Below, in pieces: positions 1 to 6,993 of a stretch of 31,723 nucleotides of DNA. The notes under the pieces are model-generated. The model saw only the letters and a list, made by a program, of their open reading frames with translations, made no database searches and was not told the origin of the DNA. Each line of letters begins with the position of its first letter. Position 1 is the stretch's first letter. The DNA is taken from positions 1 through 31,723 of IMG/VR virus record IMGVR_UViG_3300019892_000002; one strand, 5' to 3'. The position numbers and the translations under genes were made by a program. The DNA comes from a virus.

Positions 1-2
1 AA

Positions 3-245
3 GATAAGATAGTTGCAAGACGTATTGATAAGCAGAAAGTGTTCGACTTATTACCAAATCAAGAAAACTACACACAAGAATCAGCGAGGCTTACAAGAAT
101 GTTGATTCGAGAGATTGATGACATATCGTGGGAGTTACTCGAATTTGGACAATCTTACGGATTAGTCGAAGAATGTCCAGATAGAAACGCAACAGAATGG
201 CTAGTCAACAACAATTCACATGAAGAATTACTCAATAATAGATGA
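3..245 (+). CDS. hypothetical protein, 5' truncated by window edge
   Basis: The frame is open from the left edge, with about 80 codons visible, so the true start lies outside the window. The GTG at 39 is only an internal valine codon. The visible part is helical and charged, with no recognisable motif. The next gene starts inside its last 26 nt, implying translational coupling. Function unknown. Confidence 0.6.
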   Translation, partial: DKIVARRIDKQKVFDLLPNQENYTQESARLTRMLIREIDDISWELLEFGQSYGLVEECPDRNATEWLVNNNSHEELLNNR

Positions 246-519
246 TAAGTGCATAGATGAAATCATTGGGTCGATAGAATATCGTAGAAAAGCTGTCGAA
301 GAGGTGATTCAGACAGGAAGAACTGCATATGGTCCGATTGAATTGCGCTATGATTCAGATTCAGAGATGATTATCATGAAATCATTCTTTAAAACAACTC
401 TCTCCATGAGATATTACAAACGTGGTGAGAACATCCTGTATGAAAAACTTCGCAAAGACATTGATGAAATAATCAAAGAAAAGGCTTGTGAACAATTGGT
501 TGAAGACTTGTGGGAGTAA
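220..519 (+). CDS. hypothetical protein (99 aa)
   Basis: This is a small acidic and helical protein with a lysine-rich C-terminal half. ATG 220 is the only early in-frame start, and it overlaps the previous gene by 26 nt. No cysteine cluster, membrane segment or enzyme motif is visible. It is followed after 3 nt by the next small gene, so it belongs to the same transcript. Function not recognised. Confidence 0.65.
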   Translation: MKNYSIIDDKCIDEIIGSIEYRRKAVEEVIQTGRTAYGPIELRYDSDSEMIIMKSFFKTTLSMRYYKRGENILYEKLRKDIDEIIKEKACEQLVEDLWE

Positions 520-522
520 CAT

Positions 523-681
523 ATGAAACTTGGTGAAACAATCAGTTATCGACTTGACGGTATGGATTCATGGAAAGATGCAGAGATAGTACACATGGAT
601 GCCACTGTTGGACATTCCATCTCTGCAAGAGACATTGAAGACAACCAGCTATTGTTCTTGTCTCCTGAAGAAGTCCAGTAA
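523..681 (+). CDS. small hypothetical protein (52 aa)
   Basis: The short ORF begins at ATG 523, three bases after the previous stop, and reads MKLGETISYR...PEEVQ. It is compact and acidic, with alternating hydrophobic residues suggestive of a small beta-rich domain. It is the last gene before the first tRNA-like module, whose upstream motif starts 3 nt after its stop. Supported by tight gene packing rather than homology. Confidence 0.55.
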   Translation: MKLGETISYRLDGMDSWKDAEIVHMDATVGHSISARDIEDNQLLFLSPEEVQ

Positions 682-683
682 GC

Positions 684-699
684 TAAGAATTAGAGTCGG
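684..699 (+). promoter_or_regulatory. 16-nt repeated motif TAAGAATTAGAGTCGG (copy 1), possible promoter
   Basis: An identical 16-nt sequence occurs at 4028-4043, in both cases just before a tRNA-like module. It resembles the upstream part of the TTAGAACCAACGA promoter family. It may be the promoter-proximal element that starts a transcript running through the following modules; the TATA box is not clear. Confidence 0.4.
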
Positions 700-704
700 C
701 GTTT

Positions 705-767
705 GAGAGTCATGGTGAGAATTGGGTTCGATTCCCAATGCTCTTCTAGCTGGCATCTTATCTGCCG
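705..767 (+). ncRNA. tRNA-like module 1 (mini-tRNA fold plus start-proximal hairpin)
   Basis: Acceptor-like stem 705-710/740-745 (GAGAGT with GCTCTT, including two G-T wobbles). T-arm 721-726/734-739 (ATTGGG/CCCAAT) with loop TTCGATT at 727-733, and a GG-containing D-like segment between. There is no anticodon arm. Second hairpin TGGCA 751-755 / TGCCG 763-767. The stem differs in sequence from the other copies yet still pairs. It sits directly before the gene at 776. Confidence 0.8.
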
Positions 768-775
768 AGTTTATT

Positions 776-1102
776 ATGAGTGAAACACTTTCAGAAGCAC
801 TTGTTGAAGTTGCAGAAGAAAACGGAATGAATATAGAATCAAAAACTTTTGGAGATATGTGTAGTAAAGTAAAAGGTATGGAAAGAAAAATCGAAAGAAT
901 AGCAGATTGTGAACATGAAAAGGTAGATATGAGACTCCCTCCCTCAATAGTTAAGGAATCTGCTTCGGAATTCTTATTTGACAAATGTGAAGCAGGTAAA
1001 GTTCGTGGAGTGGAAGGTACAAAGAACGTATTAATAGGAGAATGTATAGACTGTGGGAAAAAGATAGATATATCAATCAATTTAGAGGTACATAGAGAAT
1101 AG
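776..1102 (+). CDS. hypothetical protein with CxxC (108 aa)
   Basis: Start chosen at ATG 776 (MSETLSEALV), 8 nt after the module 1 hairpin. The longer ORF from 722 would begin inside the tRNA-like T-arm and is rejected. The protein is helical and acidic, with Cys90-x2-Cys93 near the C-terminus and further Cys/His residues at 45-47 and 71, possibly a small zinc site. The initiator context ATGAGTGAAAC recurs at several genes in this window. Function unknown. Confidence 0.7.
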   Translation: MSETLSEALVEVAEENGMNIESKTFGDMCSKVKGMERKIERIADCEHEKVDMRLPPSIVKESASEFLFDKCEAGKVRGVEGTKNVLIGECIDCGKKIDISINLEVHRE

Positions 1103-1171
1103 CACATAGCTTGGTAGCATAGTTGGGGGTTCGATTCCCTCCATGTGTTTTAGCTGGCATCTTATCTGCCA
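1103..1171 (+). ncRNA. tRNA-like module 2
   Basis: Acceptor-like CACAT 1103-1107 / ATGTG 1143-1147. D-loop-like segment CTTGGTAGCAT. T-arm 1125-1129/1137-1141 around loop TTCGATT (1130-1136). No anticodon arm. Hairpin TGGCA 1155-1159 / TGCCA 1167-1171 with loop TCTTATC. It begins right after the preceding stop codon, and ATG 1180 follows 8 nt after the hairpin. Confidence 0.85.
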
Positions 1172-1179
1172 AGTTTACT

Positions 1180-1425
1180 ATGAATTTCGACCAAAATTCA
1201 GCACTACTGCAAGGTGTAGCTCCAATGGAAGCACTTTCATTCTTGTCGGAAAACGACAAGCAATATGAAGTTACGGTTCACTGTGGCAGTGCAGAAGCAG
1301 CAGAACGGCAACGTCGTGCTGGAAATGGAAAGGTAACGGAAAACGGATACCAGCGTACTTTTCCTCATGAGGTAGTCGAAGAATTGGCTGAAGATGATGA
1401 GAATGTTTCTGTGAAGGTAATATGA
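1180..1425 (+). CDS. hypothetical protein (81 aa)
   Basis: Start set at ATG 1180 (MNFDQNSALL), 8 nt beyond the module 2 hairpin. An upstream in-frame ATG at 1123 lies within the tRNA-like fold and is not credible. Small mixed protein with an acidic C-terminus. Its stop overlaps the next start (ATGA, 1422-1425), so the two are translationally coupled. No known domain recognised. Confidence 0.7.
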   Translation: MNFDQNSALLQGVAPMEALSFLSENDKQYEVTVHCGSAEAAERQRRAGNGKVTENGYQRTFPHEVVEELAEDDENVSVKVI

Positions 1426-1730
1426 GAATGATAAAAAATAAATACAAACTTGAGCGGTTCGCAAAGGCTGTTAGAGATGATAAATATGAACAATTTATGT
1501 TGAAAAATAGAAACGTACTCTATACTGATTGGGAAGGAGATGGTGCATTTGAACCATGGGTTACGATGTACCACGAAGACGACTTATCAACAGAAGAACA
1601 CATTGAGGAAATTCGAGACACTCTTGAAGACGTTTTTGAAACTTCTATACACCATATGCACTATGATGAAGACCAAGAAATAGTGTATCCTGAAGACTTG
1701 AGAAAAGATGATGTACTCAAACATCTGTAA
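1422..1730 (+). CDS. hypothetical acidic protein (102 aa)
   Basis: Coupled to the previous gene by a 4-nt ATGA overlap. Strongly acidic, with many Tyr, Trp and His residues (TDWEGDGAFEPW, HHMHYDEDQE). There is no signal peptide or membrane helix. The protein may belong to the small accessory proteins typical of haloarchaeal viruses. Function unknown. Confidence 0.7.
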   Translation: MRMIKNKYKLERFAKAVRDDKYEQFMLKNRNVLYTDWEGDGAFEPWVTMYHEDDLSTEEHIEEIRDTLEDVFETSIHHMHYDEDQEIVYPEDLRKDDVLKHL

Positions 1731-1733
1731 CAG

Positions 1734-1800
1734 CACATAGCTTGGTAGCATAATTGGAGGTTCGATTCCTCCATGTGTTTTGGCTGGTATCCTACTACCA
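1734..1800 (+). ncRNA. tRNA-like module 3
   Basis: Acceptor CACAT 1734-1738 / ATGTG 1773-1777. T-arm GGAGG 1756-1760 / CCTCC 1768-1772, loop TTCGATT. Hairpin TGGTA 1785-1789 / TACCA 1796-1800, a covariant of the TGGCA/TGCCA version. ATG 1808 follows after 7 nt. Confidence 0.85.
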
Positions 1801-1807
1801 ACTTATT

Positions 1808-2218
1808 ATGAAGGAATATCATGACTCTGAAGTTTTGAAAAAATTGTATCACGAGAAAGAAATGAGCCAACATGAGATTGCAGATAAATTTGGTGTTTGT
1901 CAAGCGACTATTCATAAATGGATGAAGAAAAACAATTTAGAGACAAGAAAAGCAAATGATGAAAAACCTCCTTGTTATCAGGAAGTTGCTAATGGATATA
2001 GATGTTGGAGGCATACAATTGAGGGAAACAAACAAAGAGTGTTGGTTCACAGACTCCTCGCAGTTAGTAAATTTGGAATTAATGCTGTAGCTGATAATAT
2101 AGTTCATCATAAGAATGGGTGCAGATTTGATAACAGACCAGATAATATTGAAATAATGACGAGAGGAAAACACACTACACTACATAATAATGAGAGAGCA
2201 AATAATAATAACTACTAA
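1808..2218 (+). CDS. HTH-HNH endonuclease (homing-type)
   Basis: A 136-aa freestanding HNH endonuclease. Residues about 17-44 form a helix-turn-helix (KEMSQHEIADKFGV..ATIHKW) for DNA recognition. The C-terminal half carries the HNH core: His100-His101, Asn103, the DNRPDNIE segment at 108-115 and His122/His126. Such enzymes nick or cut DNA and spread as selfish genes in phages and viruses. Start ATG 1808 is 7 nt after the module 3 hairpin; the longer frame from 1754 starts within the tRNA-like element. Target site unknown; no intron boundary is evident around it. Confidence 0.88.
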   Translation: MKEYHDSEVLKKLYHEKEMSQHEIADKFGVCQATIHKWMKKNNLETRKANDEKPPCYQEVANGYRCWRHTIEGNKQRVLVHRLLAVSKFGINAVADNIVHHKNGCRFDNRPDNIEIMTRGKHTTLHNNERANNNNY

Positions 2219-2221
2219 AAT

Positions 2222-2289
2222 CACATAGTCTGGTGACTTAGAGAAGGTTCGATTCCTTATATGTGCTTTAGCTGGCATCTTATCTGCCA
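2222..2289 (+). ncRNA. tRNA-like module 4
   Basis: Acceptor CACATA 2222-2227 / TATGTG 2260-2265. T-arm AAGG 2244-2247 / CCTT 2255-2258 with loop TTCGATT. The D-like segment is TCTGGTGACTTAG. Hairpin TGGCA 2273-2277 / TGCCA 2285-2289. ATG 2298 lies 8 nt further on. The core differs clearly from modules 2, 3 and 5, but all stems are kept. Confidence 0.83.
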
Positions 2290-2297
2290 AGTCTATT

Positions 2298-4016
2298 ATG
2301 AGTGAACAACTCAGCAGTACAAGTCAGTCAGCGGATAGTATCTCAATTGACGCAAATGACAATCTTATCAGGAGCGTTATTTGCGACCAAGCAGATAGCA
2401 TCGAGAAAGGATGGCGAGAAGGTATTCAAAATTCAGTTGACTCTGATGCCTCAAAGGTAGAACTTGACTTTACTCATGAGTATAGTCTCATTGAGGATAA
2501 TGGTTCAGGTGTCAAATTAACTGAAGAACGTGGAAAAGAGCTTATGACTACAATGGGTGCATCGTCAAAAGACAAAGGTAGCGATGAAGATATTGGTTGT
2601 TTCGGTGTTGGCAAAGGACAACTAATCGCAAAAGGCAAGACAGTCTTCTATTCAGGTGGCTATGCAATCTTGTTCGACATCAAAAACTGGGGATTAGAGA
2701 GTTTTCAGATGAAGCTCTTTGATGTTCCGAGCTTCCTCGAAGACTGTGGCGAAGATGAATGGAAAGAATTGTTTGAAGAACACGTTGGCAAAGGTGTCTA
2801 TGATGGGTTTGGAATGTTCATCAATCACTATGAAGATGAAGTTCCAGCAGAAGATAGCTATCATTGGAGATTCCATAGGGAAAACACAGAAGAGCGGTTC
2901 CAATTCCTTGAGTCTGTCAATGATACAGAAGTCTATGTGAATGGGAATCAAATCTCAGACAAACATCCACTGAATTATGTGAATGATACAGGAGTGAGAA
3001 AGACAATCAGTGGTGATGAAACTGAAGAGACATACATCTGCATTACAGATTCGACGGGCACTGAAGAACCACTTGAAGTCTACTCGAATGGTATTTATGT
3101 GAGAGATATTGAGGCACGAGGTGTCGAAGGTGTCATCGTAACAAGTCGTAATCTCAGCCTTAACTTTGCTCGAAATGAGATTAAGAGTGGCTGTCCAGTA
3201 TGGAATGAGATTCAAGATAGACTTGATGAGTTACGATGTGAGGTGTTCGCTGATTCAGAAAATGACCTCAATGAGTCTGCTCGTGAATTTTTGGCACAAC
3301 AAATGCTCAAAGATGATGAGATACGAGCAGAATTTGGTTACGAAGAGCTATTCATCACTGCCACAGAGAACAGAGTCTCCCTCAATGAGATTCAGACACA
3401 GCATGAGATTGGTAAAGATGTTATTGGTGGTGATGCTGGTGATACTCTTGAAGAGGCTCTTGGAGTCCTCGTATTAGGCAGTGAAGGTGAAGATGATGCA
3501 AATGATGTACTATTCGAGGCAGAAGCAAGTAACAATACTGAGTTTGAACTTCCACCACTCTTCAATGCAAGAGACAGAGCAGAAGATGAAGGACTTCAGA
3601 CAACTCATGAAAAGCTACGAGACAGAGAATTATCTGATTCACAGAGAAAGATACTCGGTATTGCAGAGTTACTTGCTGATGAACTTGGTTGTGAAAGAAG
3701 TATCGAATACGGTGAGAGTGACATAGCTCATGCTTGGACTGATGGACTGACAAAGATTCACATTACAGACAGTGCAGCAAGCGGTACAGCATGGATAGAA
3801 TGGGTTCCGTCACTTTGGAGAACAATTGTTCATGAAATGGCTCATAGACATTCAAGCAAAGATGATGCCGACCATGGTTCAATCTTCAACAGAGAGTTTC
3901 GCAAAGAATTGGATGAAGAACACGCAGAAGAAGCATTGAGTGCAGTCATGAAAGAAATACAGAAGTCCGGTCTAAAAGACACAGCAATCAAAGGTATGAA
4001 TCAACGCGGATTGTAA
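2298..4016 (+). CDS. GHKL ATPase fused to HExxH metalloprotease domain
   Basis: 572 aa. The N-terminus has the Bergerat (Hsp90/MutL/histidine-kinase-like) ATP fold: N-box EGIQNS (41-46), G1 box EDNGSGV (66-72) and G2 box GCFGVGKGQ (100-108). The C-terminus has a zinc metalloprotease motif HEMAH (512-516) with a third histidine at 526 in DADHGSIF, the SprT/WLM-like layout. The middle (about 330-470) is acidic and probably linker. An ATP-driven clamp or MORC-like module coupled to proteolysis is plausible, perhaps acting on DNA-bound host proteins, but that is inference. Start ATGAGTGAAC at 2298, 8 nt after the module 4 hairpin. Confidence 0.82.
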   Translation: MSEQLSSTSQSADSISIDANDNLIRSVICDQADSIEKGWREGIQNSVDSDASKVELDFTHEYSLIEDNGSGVKLTEERGKELMTTMGASSKDKGSDEDIGCFGVGKGQLIAKGKTVFYSGGYAILFDIKNWGLESFQMKLFDVPSFLEDCGEDEWKELFEEHVGKGVYDGFGMFINHYEDEVPAEDSYHWRFHRENTEERFQFLESVNDTEVYVNGNQISDKHPLNYVNDTGVRKTISGDETEETYICITDSTGTEEPLEVYSNGIYVRDIEARGVEGVIVTSRNLSLNFARNEIKSGCPVWNEIQDRLDELRCEVFADSENDLNESAREFLAQQMLKDDEIRAEFGYEELFITATENRVSLNEIQTQHEIGKDVIGGDAGDTLEEALGVLVLGSEGEDDANDVLFEAEASNNTEFELPPLFNARDRAEDEGLQTTHEKLRDRELSDSQRKILGIAELLADELGCERSIEYGESDIAHAWTDGLTKIHITDSAASGTAWIEWVPSLWRTIVHEMAHRHSSKDDADHGSIFNREFRKELDEEHAEEALSAVMKEIQKSGLKDTAIKGMNQRGL

Positions 4017-4027
4017 TGTAGCTTCGA

Positions 4028-4043
4028 TAAGAATTAGAGTCGG
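4028..4043 (+). promoter_or_regulatory. 16-nt repeated motif TAAGAATTAGAGTCGG (copy 2), possible promoter
   Basis: Exact repeat of 684-699, again between a stop codon and a tRNA-like module (start 4055). It is followed by an A/T-rich TTCTTAAAAA at 4044-4053 that could be a TATA box, which would place transcription start inside or just after the module. Only modules 1 and 5 have this motif, so it may mark transcript starts within the left block. Confidence 0.45.
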
Positions 4044-4054
4044 TTCTTAAAAAT

Positions 4055-4122
4055 CACATAGCTTGGTAGCATAGTTGAGGGTTCGATTCCCTCCATGTGT
4101 TTTGGCTGGCATCCTACTGCTA
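4055..4122 (+). ncRNA. tRNA-like module 5
   Basis: Acceptor CACAT 4055-4059 / ATGTG 4095-4099. D-loop-like CTTGGTAGCAT. T-arm GAGGG 4077-4081 / CCCTC 4089-4093, loop TTCGATT. Hairpin TGGCA 4107-4111 / TGCTA 4118-4122 (one G-T wobble). ATG 4136 follows after 13 nt, the longest gap in the family. Confidence 0.85.
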
Positions 4123-4135
4123 GGTTTGTTTTCAG

Positions 4136-4750
4136 ATGCTTGAGATAAGTCATCCAACAGTGACAGTACAAGTTAGTGAAGAAACCGCAGCGAATCATAT
4201 TGGAGAAATGTACGATGCGTATTGTGTCTCTAACAGAGATAAACGCCTCATGAATAGAGCAGTAGATGAAGTGGTTGCAACAAATCAACTTCTGATTAAA
4301 CGACTTAAAGATGAGATAGATGTTCAATACACAACTGATGACCCATATTCAGGTCATGAAGAGATGTTTGATGATATTGCAGTAAATGATAGAATAAAAA
4401 TATTCAGTGGTGGTACTCATCCGTGGTACATGGGTAGTATGGAAAAATCAGCAAAGCAGAACAACATTGAAAACAGAGCAATTCACGATTACTTCGGTCA
4501 CTACAAGAATAATGTCGGATTCAACTTTTGGGGAGAGTTTCAGAAATGGCATCATATGAGAGAGCATTATTCACGACAAGCAAACCGCGCTCTCTTCAAT
4601 GAGGTTGCAGGACAAACTGGACTTGTGAATTATCTTGAAGGTGGATTTGACAACGACGATTATACTCAAAAAGCGTTCTTAGCTCCTGAACAATGGATAG
4701 AATATTGTTACGAACATTGTCCTCACTCATTGAGTGGCGGTAAGTGGTGA
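4136..4750 (+). CDS. phage-type conserved protein with HDYFGH motif (204 aa)
   Basis: Contains RAIHDYFGHY, then FNFWGEFQKWHHMREHYS, then ALFNEVAGQTG. This resembles, from memory, an uncharacterised phage protein pattern (hHDhFGH ... GE ... E..GQ). The conserved His, Asp and Glu residues could form a metal site. The N-terminal third is helical and probably a separate segment. No function is established to my knowledge, so only the resemblance is claimed. It is read from ATG 4136 behind module 5. Confidence 0.7.
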   Translation: MLEISHPTVTVQVSEETAANHIGEMYDAYCVSNRDKRLMNRAVDEVVATNQLLIKRLKDEIDVQYTTDDPYSGHEEMFDDIAVNDRIKIFSGGTHPWYMGSMEKSAKQNNIENRAIHDYFGHYKNNVGFNFWGEFQKWHHMREHYSRQANRALFNEVAGQTGLVNYLEGGFDNDDYTQKAFLAPEQWIEYCYEHCPHSLSGGKW

Positions 4751-4769
4751 GATAACAACAGAGACAAAA

Positions 4770-4833
4770 CCATAGAGCAGTGGCGTAAGTGAGGTTCGAG
4801 TCCTCACTATGGCTTGCTGGCATCATACTGCTA
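4770..4833 (+). ncRNA. tRNA-like module 6 (TTCGAGT subtype)
   Basis: Acceptor CCATAG 4770-4775 / CTATGG 4807-4812, perfect 6 bp and a clear covariant of ACATAG/CTATGT in modules 9 and 10. D-like segment with TGGCGTAAG. T-arm TGAGG 4790-4794 / CCTCA 4802-4806, loop TTCGAGT. Hairpin TGGCA 4818-4822 / TGCTA 4829-4833. ATG 4839 follows 5 nt later. Confidence 0.87.
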
Positions 4834-4838
4834 CTATT

Positions 4839-5111
4839 ATGAGTGAAACAAATGATATTCAGACGATTTTGACAGAAGAAGATGGAATGCTCAATGTTGA
4901 GGTTACAATGCCAAGAAAACATCAAAGTATTGACGGGTCATCTATTATCGAAGCTCCCGTAGTAGTTGCTGAGATTGATGTACGTAAAGATGAAGATACT
5001 GTAAAAGCTATTATCGACAGATTAGGTGAATGGTATGCTGAACAACAAGATTCAGTACAAGAATCTGTAAAATCAGTGTCGCAGAAAATGGATGAGGTGT
5101 ACGATAGATGA
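4839..5111 (+). CDS. hypothetical protein (90 aa)
   Basis: Starts at ATG 4839 (MSETNDIQTI), just after the module 6 hairpin; the in-frame ATG at 4809 lies in the acceptor stem and is rejected. The N-terminal half is beta-like and the C-terminal half a predicted amphipathic helix ending QKMDEVYDR. It overlaps the next gene by ATGA. Function unknown. Confidence 0.7.
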   Translation: MSETNDIQTILTEEDGMLNVEVTMPRKHQSIDGSSIIEAPVVVAEIDVRKDEDTVKAIIDRLGEWYAEQQDSVQESVKSVSQKMDEVYDR

Positions 5112-5401
5112 GTGAAACAATAATCTCAACTGAGAAAGGACCAATAGAACCACCTGAGTTTGCTTTCGATGAAGGTGATTTCCTCGAAGTAAATGAACAT
5201 ATCGTACTACCAAGTGGTGAAGAAAAGTATGCACTGCGGTATAACATAGAAGACCAGATGCGAGAGTATGTTATTCCTGAAGATAAATGGTATGTAAGAT
5301 ATAAAGTTTCCATTGTTTACAGGAATTGTGTGAATAGACTAAATGAATACACTTTATGGACTACTGAAGAAGATATTCTTGAAGATGATTTTAATACCTA
5401 A
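5108..5401 (+). CDS. hypothetical protein (97 aa)
   Basis: Coupled to the preceding gene by a 4-nt overlap and beginning with the recurrent ATGAGTGAAAC. Beta-strand-rich, acidic sequence with many aromatic residues. No cysteine cluster or membrane segment. Its stop codon abuts module 7. Function unknown. Confidence 0.7.
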   Translation: MSETIISTEKGPIEPPEFAFDEGDFLEVNEHIVLPSGEEKYALRYNIEDQMREYVIPEDKWYVRYKVSIVYRNCVNRLNEYTLWTTEEDILEDDFNT

Positions 5402-5470
5402 CACATAGCTTGGTAGCATAATTGAGGATTCGATTCCCTCTATGTGTTGTGGCTGGTAGCCTAACTACCA
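5402..5470 (+). ncRNA. tRNA-like module 7
   Basis: Acceptor CACATA 5402-5407 / TATGTG 5441-5446, fully paired where modules 2 and 5 have a mismatch. T-arm 5424-5427/5437-5440 plus an A-C mismatch next to loop TTCGATT. Hairpin TGGTAG 5454-5459 / CTACCA 5465-5470 with loop CCTAA. ATG 5477 follows after 6 nt. Confidence 0.86.
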
Positions 5471-5476
5471 TTGATT

Positions 5477-5905
5477 ATGCCTTATCCGCCAAATGTTTCA
5501 CGACGAGACAAGATTAGAGCAGGAATTATCGAGCCGCATAGTCATGACTGTCATTTTGTTCCAACAGAGAAAAACATAACATATGAGGATAACGCATTTT
5601 ATGTGTTATTCCATTGTGATTATAGAGAAGGTGAATGGGGAGAAGAATACAGTTGTGATGAAAAGATTCATGTGAGATATGAAATTTCTCATATGTACTT
5701 CCCTGAAGAATCCAGAGCAAATGGAGTAGAATTTAATCAAGATACCAAAAAAGGATGTGAGATAACACATCCGATAGCAAGATGGGTAGTCAATGCGTAC
5801 CTACAAGATGAACACTCCGACATAAATGTTCGTCCTGACCGTCATGATGGTCATGTTGAGATAACTTACGATGGTATTGTACTTCGGTTTGAACCAGTAG
5901 AGTAG
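5477..5905 (+). CDS. hypothetical His/Cys-rich protein (142 aa)
   Basis: Start chosen at ATG 5477 (MPYPPNVSRR), 6 nt from the hairpin, rather than the TTG two codons earlier. The sequence is rich in His, Tyr and Cys (EPHSHDCHF, YSCDEKIHVRY), which may bind a metal, and ends with a beta-like segment. Not recognised; placed among other accessory genes each preceded by a tRNA-like module. Confidence 0.7.
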   Translation: MPYPPNVSRRDKIRAGIIEPHSHDCHFVPTEKNITYEDNAFYVLFHCDYREGEWGEEYSCDEKIHVRYEISHMYFPEESRANGVEFNQDTKKGCEITHPIARWVVNAYLQDEHSDINVRPDRHDGHVEITYDGIVLRFEPVE

Positions 5906-5973
5906 CACATAGCTTGGTAGCATAGCGAGGGTTCGATTCCCTCAATGTGTTGTGGCTGGTAGCCTAACTACCA
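5906..5973 (+). ncRNA. tRNA-like module 8
   Basis: Acceptor CACAT 5906-5910 / ATGTG 5945-5949, beginning at the base after the preceding stop. T-arm GAGGG 5927-5931 / CCCTC 5939-5943, loop TTCGATT. Hairpin TGGTAG 5957-5962 / CTACCA 5968-5973. ATG 5982 is 8 nt further. Confidence 0.86.
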
Positions 5974-5981
5974 TGTTTACC

Positions 5982-6497
5982 ATGAGTGAAACAATCACCG
6001 ACGAGAGATACGGAAATAACATGAATCAATCACAACTTAAAGATGCCATTGTTGAGTACCAAAGAAAATTTGCAAAGAAATACGATGTACTTGATATTGA
6101 TGTCGATGCCTTCCCAACTGAAATATCAAATCGAATGACAAAAACAGCAGGTAAAGTAGCACACAAAGGAGGTGAAGTATCCTATGTCCGATATGCCTAC
6201 AAAGCATATGAAAAGTGGGGATGGAAAAAGTTCGCAAAGACAATTCGACATGAGCTAATCCATGTTCATCAAGTTCAGAATAATAAACCAAGCGGTCATG
6301 GATACTCATTTAAAAAGCTGGTTGAACCACTAGATACACACCGACATTGTGAGAAATTCTCTACTCCAAATTATCTGGTTACGTGTAAGGGATGTGGTGA
6401 GACAACAGGACGGCAGAAAAAATCAAAGCTGGTTAAGTACCCATATAAATATCAGTGTTCAAAATGTGGTGGAGATTTAGTATCGAGTAAAAACTGA
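5982..6497 (+). CDS. SprT-like zinc metalloprotease
   Basis: 171 aa. Active-site motif HELIH at 90-94 with a third ligand His106 in SGHGYSF, followed by a C-terminal zinc ribbon (Cys135, 138, 159, 162). This is the standard SprT/Spartan domain order and typical SprT size. Spartan-type proteases cut DNA-protein crosslinks; in a virus the target is unknown. Start ATGAGTGAAAC at 5982 lies 8 nt after the module 8 hairpin; the longer frame from 5952 overlaps that hairpin. It is the second HExxH protein within about 2 kb. Confidence 0.9.
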   Translation: MSETITDERYGNNMNQSQLKDAIVEYQRKFAKKYDVLDIDVDAFPTEISNRMTKTAGKVAHKGGEVSYVRYAYKAYEKWGWKKFAKTIRHELIHVHQVQNNKPSGHGYSFKKLVEPLDTHRHCEKFSTPNYLVTCKGCGETTGRQKKSKLVKYPYKYQCSKCGGDLVSSKN

Positions 6498-6517
6498 TTA
6501 CAAGAGTAACTATTTTA

Positions 6518-6922
6518 ATGAATGACACTAATTCAATGAGTACGGAAATGAATATGGATATGCTCGAACACACGGAAGCAAACATCAGACGAATAGCAAA
6601 CGCCGAACCCGAAAAGCTCGGAGAAGGTGGTATGGCAATCGAGTTTCGTGTTCCAGTAGAACTTGATGTCGAAGATGTAATCTGGAACGGAAGGCAGATA
6701 ATTATCAGAGCTTATACTCGTAGCGAAAAAGTCCCACTAGCAAGCCTTACACTAAGTACAGTTGTCGAAAATGGTACAATCATCGTAACTGAATACGGTC
6801 CCGGTATGCTATCCGCGAAAGAGGTGAAAGAAGAGAAGTCATACACTCCTAATGCTGAAAAACTCAAGCCGATTTATCAATGGTTGCAGAGTGTTGGTGT
6901 CGAATTTCATGGATTAGAGTAA
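6518..6922 (+). CDS. hypothetical acidic protein (134 aa)
   Basis: Begins at ATG 6518 after a 20-nt gap that has no tRNA-like module. Methionines at 8, 12 and 14 are possible later starts. The second half looks beta-rich (VDVEDVIWNGRQIIIRAY, TLSTVVENGTIIVTEYG). No recognised domain. Confidence 0.65.
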   Translation: MNDTNSMSTEMNMDMLEHTEANIRRIANAEPEKLGEGGMAIEFRVPVELDVEDVIWNGRQIIIRAYTRSEKVPLASLTLSTVVENGTIIVTEYGPGMLSAKEVKEEKSYTPNAEKLKPIYQWLQSVGVEFHGLE

Positions 6923-6924
6923 CG

Positions 6925-6989
6925 ACATAGAGATGTGGCGTAAGTAGGGTTCGAGTCCCTACTATGTTTTCGCTGGCATCGTACTGCTG
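6925..6989 (+). ncRNA. tRNA-like module 9 (TTCGAGT subtype)
   Basis: Acceptor ACATAG 6925-6930 / CTATGT 6962-6967, perfect. TGGCGTAAG D-like segment. T-arm TAGGG 6945-6949 / CCCTA 6957-6961, loop TTCGAGT. Hairpin TGGCA 6974-6978 / TGCTG 6985-6989 with two wobbles. ATG 6994 follows only 4 nt later. Confidence 0.86.
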
Positions 6990-6993
6990 TGTA

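Noticed and set aside
722-1180. ORF starts inside the tRNA-like modules (722, 1123, 1754, 4809, 5952, 6964, 11546)
   Set aside because: They begin within T-arm or acceptor sequences; the consistent ATG 4-13 nt after the second hairpin is the better start in each case.
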